The notes beneath the pieces were generated by a model. The model was not told the DNA's origin, ran no database searches, and saw nothing but the letters and a program-made list of their open reading frames with translations. Both the position numbers and the translations under genes were made by a program. From an uncultured bacterium (lineage in GTDB: Bacteria > Patescibacteriota > Minisyncoccia > Phycocordibacterales > PALSA-1337), in the NCBI GenBank assembly GCA_903905325.1, contig CAIVGA010000005.1, forward strand, positions 1-13,617: a stretch of 13,617 bases of DNA, given 5' to 3'. The first letter of the stretch is position 1. Every line of letters starts with the position of its first letter. Shown piece after piece: positions 13,405 through 13,617 of the stretch.

Positions 13405-13477
13405 GCGCCCATAGCTCAGGTGGTAGAGCAACTCCCTTTTAAGGAGTGGGTCGTTGGTTCGAATCCAACTGGGCGCA
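13405..13477 (+). tRNA. trnK: tRNA-Lys (anticodon UUU)
   Basis: A complete cloverleaf is visible. The acceptor stem GCGCCCA (13405-13411) pairs with TGGGCGC (13470-13476) and is followed by discriminator A at 13477. The D arm is GCTC...GAGC. The anticodon stem ACTCC/GGAGT encloses loop CTTTTAA, giving anticodon TTT. The variable loop is GGGTC, and the T arm GTTGG/CCAAC encloses TTCGAAT. The 3' CCA is not encoded, so the cell needs a CCA-adding enzyme. The U33-UUU-A37 loop is a normal t6A substrate. The 53 nt between holA and the tRNA show no clear promoter or terminator. Confidence 0.97.
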
Positions 13478-13525
13478 CAACTGATCTGTACCCCATAAAG
13501 TGGACACCAATAGAGTGTCAGCTGC

Positions 13526-13561
13526 TTTCTTTTGTTACAATTATTAGACTAACAAAAGAAA
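13526..13561 (+). repeat. Perfect 12-bp inverted repeat before the transposase start
   Basis: TTTCTTTTGTTA (13526-13537) and TAACAAAAGAAA (13550-13561) are perfect reverse complements around a 12-nt loop, ending one base before the ATG at 13563. In RNA entering from the tRNA side it would sequester the A/G-rich start region. This resembles the leader hairpins by which some insertion sequences block translation from read-through transcripts. Confidence 0.65.
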
Positions 13562-13562
13562 T

Positions 13563-13617
13563 ATGAGAACAATATTTTCAAATGAAGAGGTTGCCAAATT
13601 GAGGCAGAATCCGTGTG
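13563..13617 (+). CDS. Partial transposase OrfA-like protein (N-terminal 18 residues)
   Basis: Only MRTIFSNEEVAKLRQNPC and the first base of the next codon are in the window. The pattern 'M...FS.EE...L..NP.V', followed in full-length relatives by 'K.....I.YT.EFK', is how many IS3-family helix-turn-helix OrfA proteins begin. With terminal-repeat-like sequence just upstream, a transposase subunit is the best reading. OrfA would bind the element's ends and, in IS3 elements, is fused to the DDE catalytic OrfB by programmed frameshifting. With so few residues the family is an inference, and nothing can be said about whether the gene is intact. Confidence 0.55.
   Translation, partial: MRTIFSNEEVAKLRQNPC

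Larger units (their letters stand above)
13482..13617 (+). mobile_element. Left end of an IS3-type insertion sequence, cut by the window edge
   Basis: Four bases after the tRNA, a segment starting TGATCTGTACCCCATAAAGT and continuing GGACAC resembles the left terminal repeats of IS3-family elements (TG at the tip, CCCC...AAAGTGGACA core). The tip could instead be the TG at 13487. It is followed by a hairpin and then an OrfA-like start. The right end, second frame and target duplication lie outside the window, so completeness is unknown. Confidence 0.65.

Noticed and set aside
1..13617. CRISPR array or defence system
   Set aside because: No regularly spaced repeats and no Cas, restriction-modification or toxin-antitoxin genes were seen.

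Overview
The window looks like a chromosomal segment of a Candidate Phyla Radiation (Patescibacteria) bacterium, most likely a Parcubacteria-type lineage. This is inference from gene content and style. The genome is moderately AT-rich and tightly packed. No gene start has a convincing Shine-Dalgarno sequence. Several housekeeping proteins are pared down: YebC lacks its middle domain, HolA and the DciA-like protein are short, and DNA polymerase I lacks a recognisable proofreading domain. A PilB-type ATPase is also present. No taxonomic marker such as rRNA is in the window.

Layout, left to right. Positions 38-1466 (+) hold dnaN (sliding clamp) and a small DUF721/DciA-like protein. Positions 1478-4030 (-) encode a bifunctional class A penicillin-binding protein that converges on the first pair. 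Reading further along the minus strand are a charge-segregated hypothetical protein (4070-4387), ruvC, yebC and ruvB (4477-6612). Positions 6613-6909 contain no convincing protein gene. They hold a GC-richer segment that folds into a long 26-position helix enclosing further hairpins, a candidate structured RNA whose G-U pairs favour the plus strand. Next on the minus strand is a two-gene unit, pilB (7841-9520) followed by a coiled-coil protein (6910-7836). Divergent from pilB, the plus strand carries polA, tsaE, a short holA and tRNA-Lys(UUU) (9568-13477). Five bases beyond the tRNA begins what appears to be the left end of an IS3-type insertion sequence, cut off by the window edge.

How the genes fit together. 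Replication and repair dominate: clamp (DnaN), clamp-loader subunit (HolA), candidate helicase loader (DciA-like), gap-filling polymerase (PolA) and Holliday-junction processing (RuvB, RuvC; RuvA is not in the window). TsaE contributes to t6A modification of ANN-decoding tRNAs, a class that includes the neighbouring tRNA-Lys(UUU). The PBP builds the wall, and PilB powers a type IV pilus-like machine.

Regulation. Good -10 hexamers lie only 6-9 nt upstream of the start codons of the PBP, ruvB, pilB, polA and holA. Together with the absent ribosome-binding sites, this suggests that many transcripts here are leaderless. I saw no classical hairpin-plus-U-tract terminator and no CRISPR array. The most novel-looking item is the structured RNA candidate at about 6640-6890.
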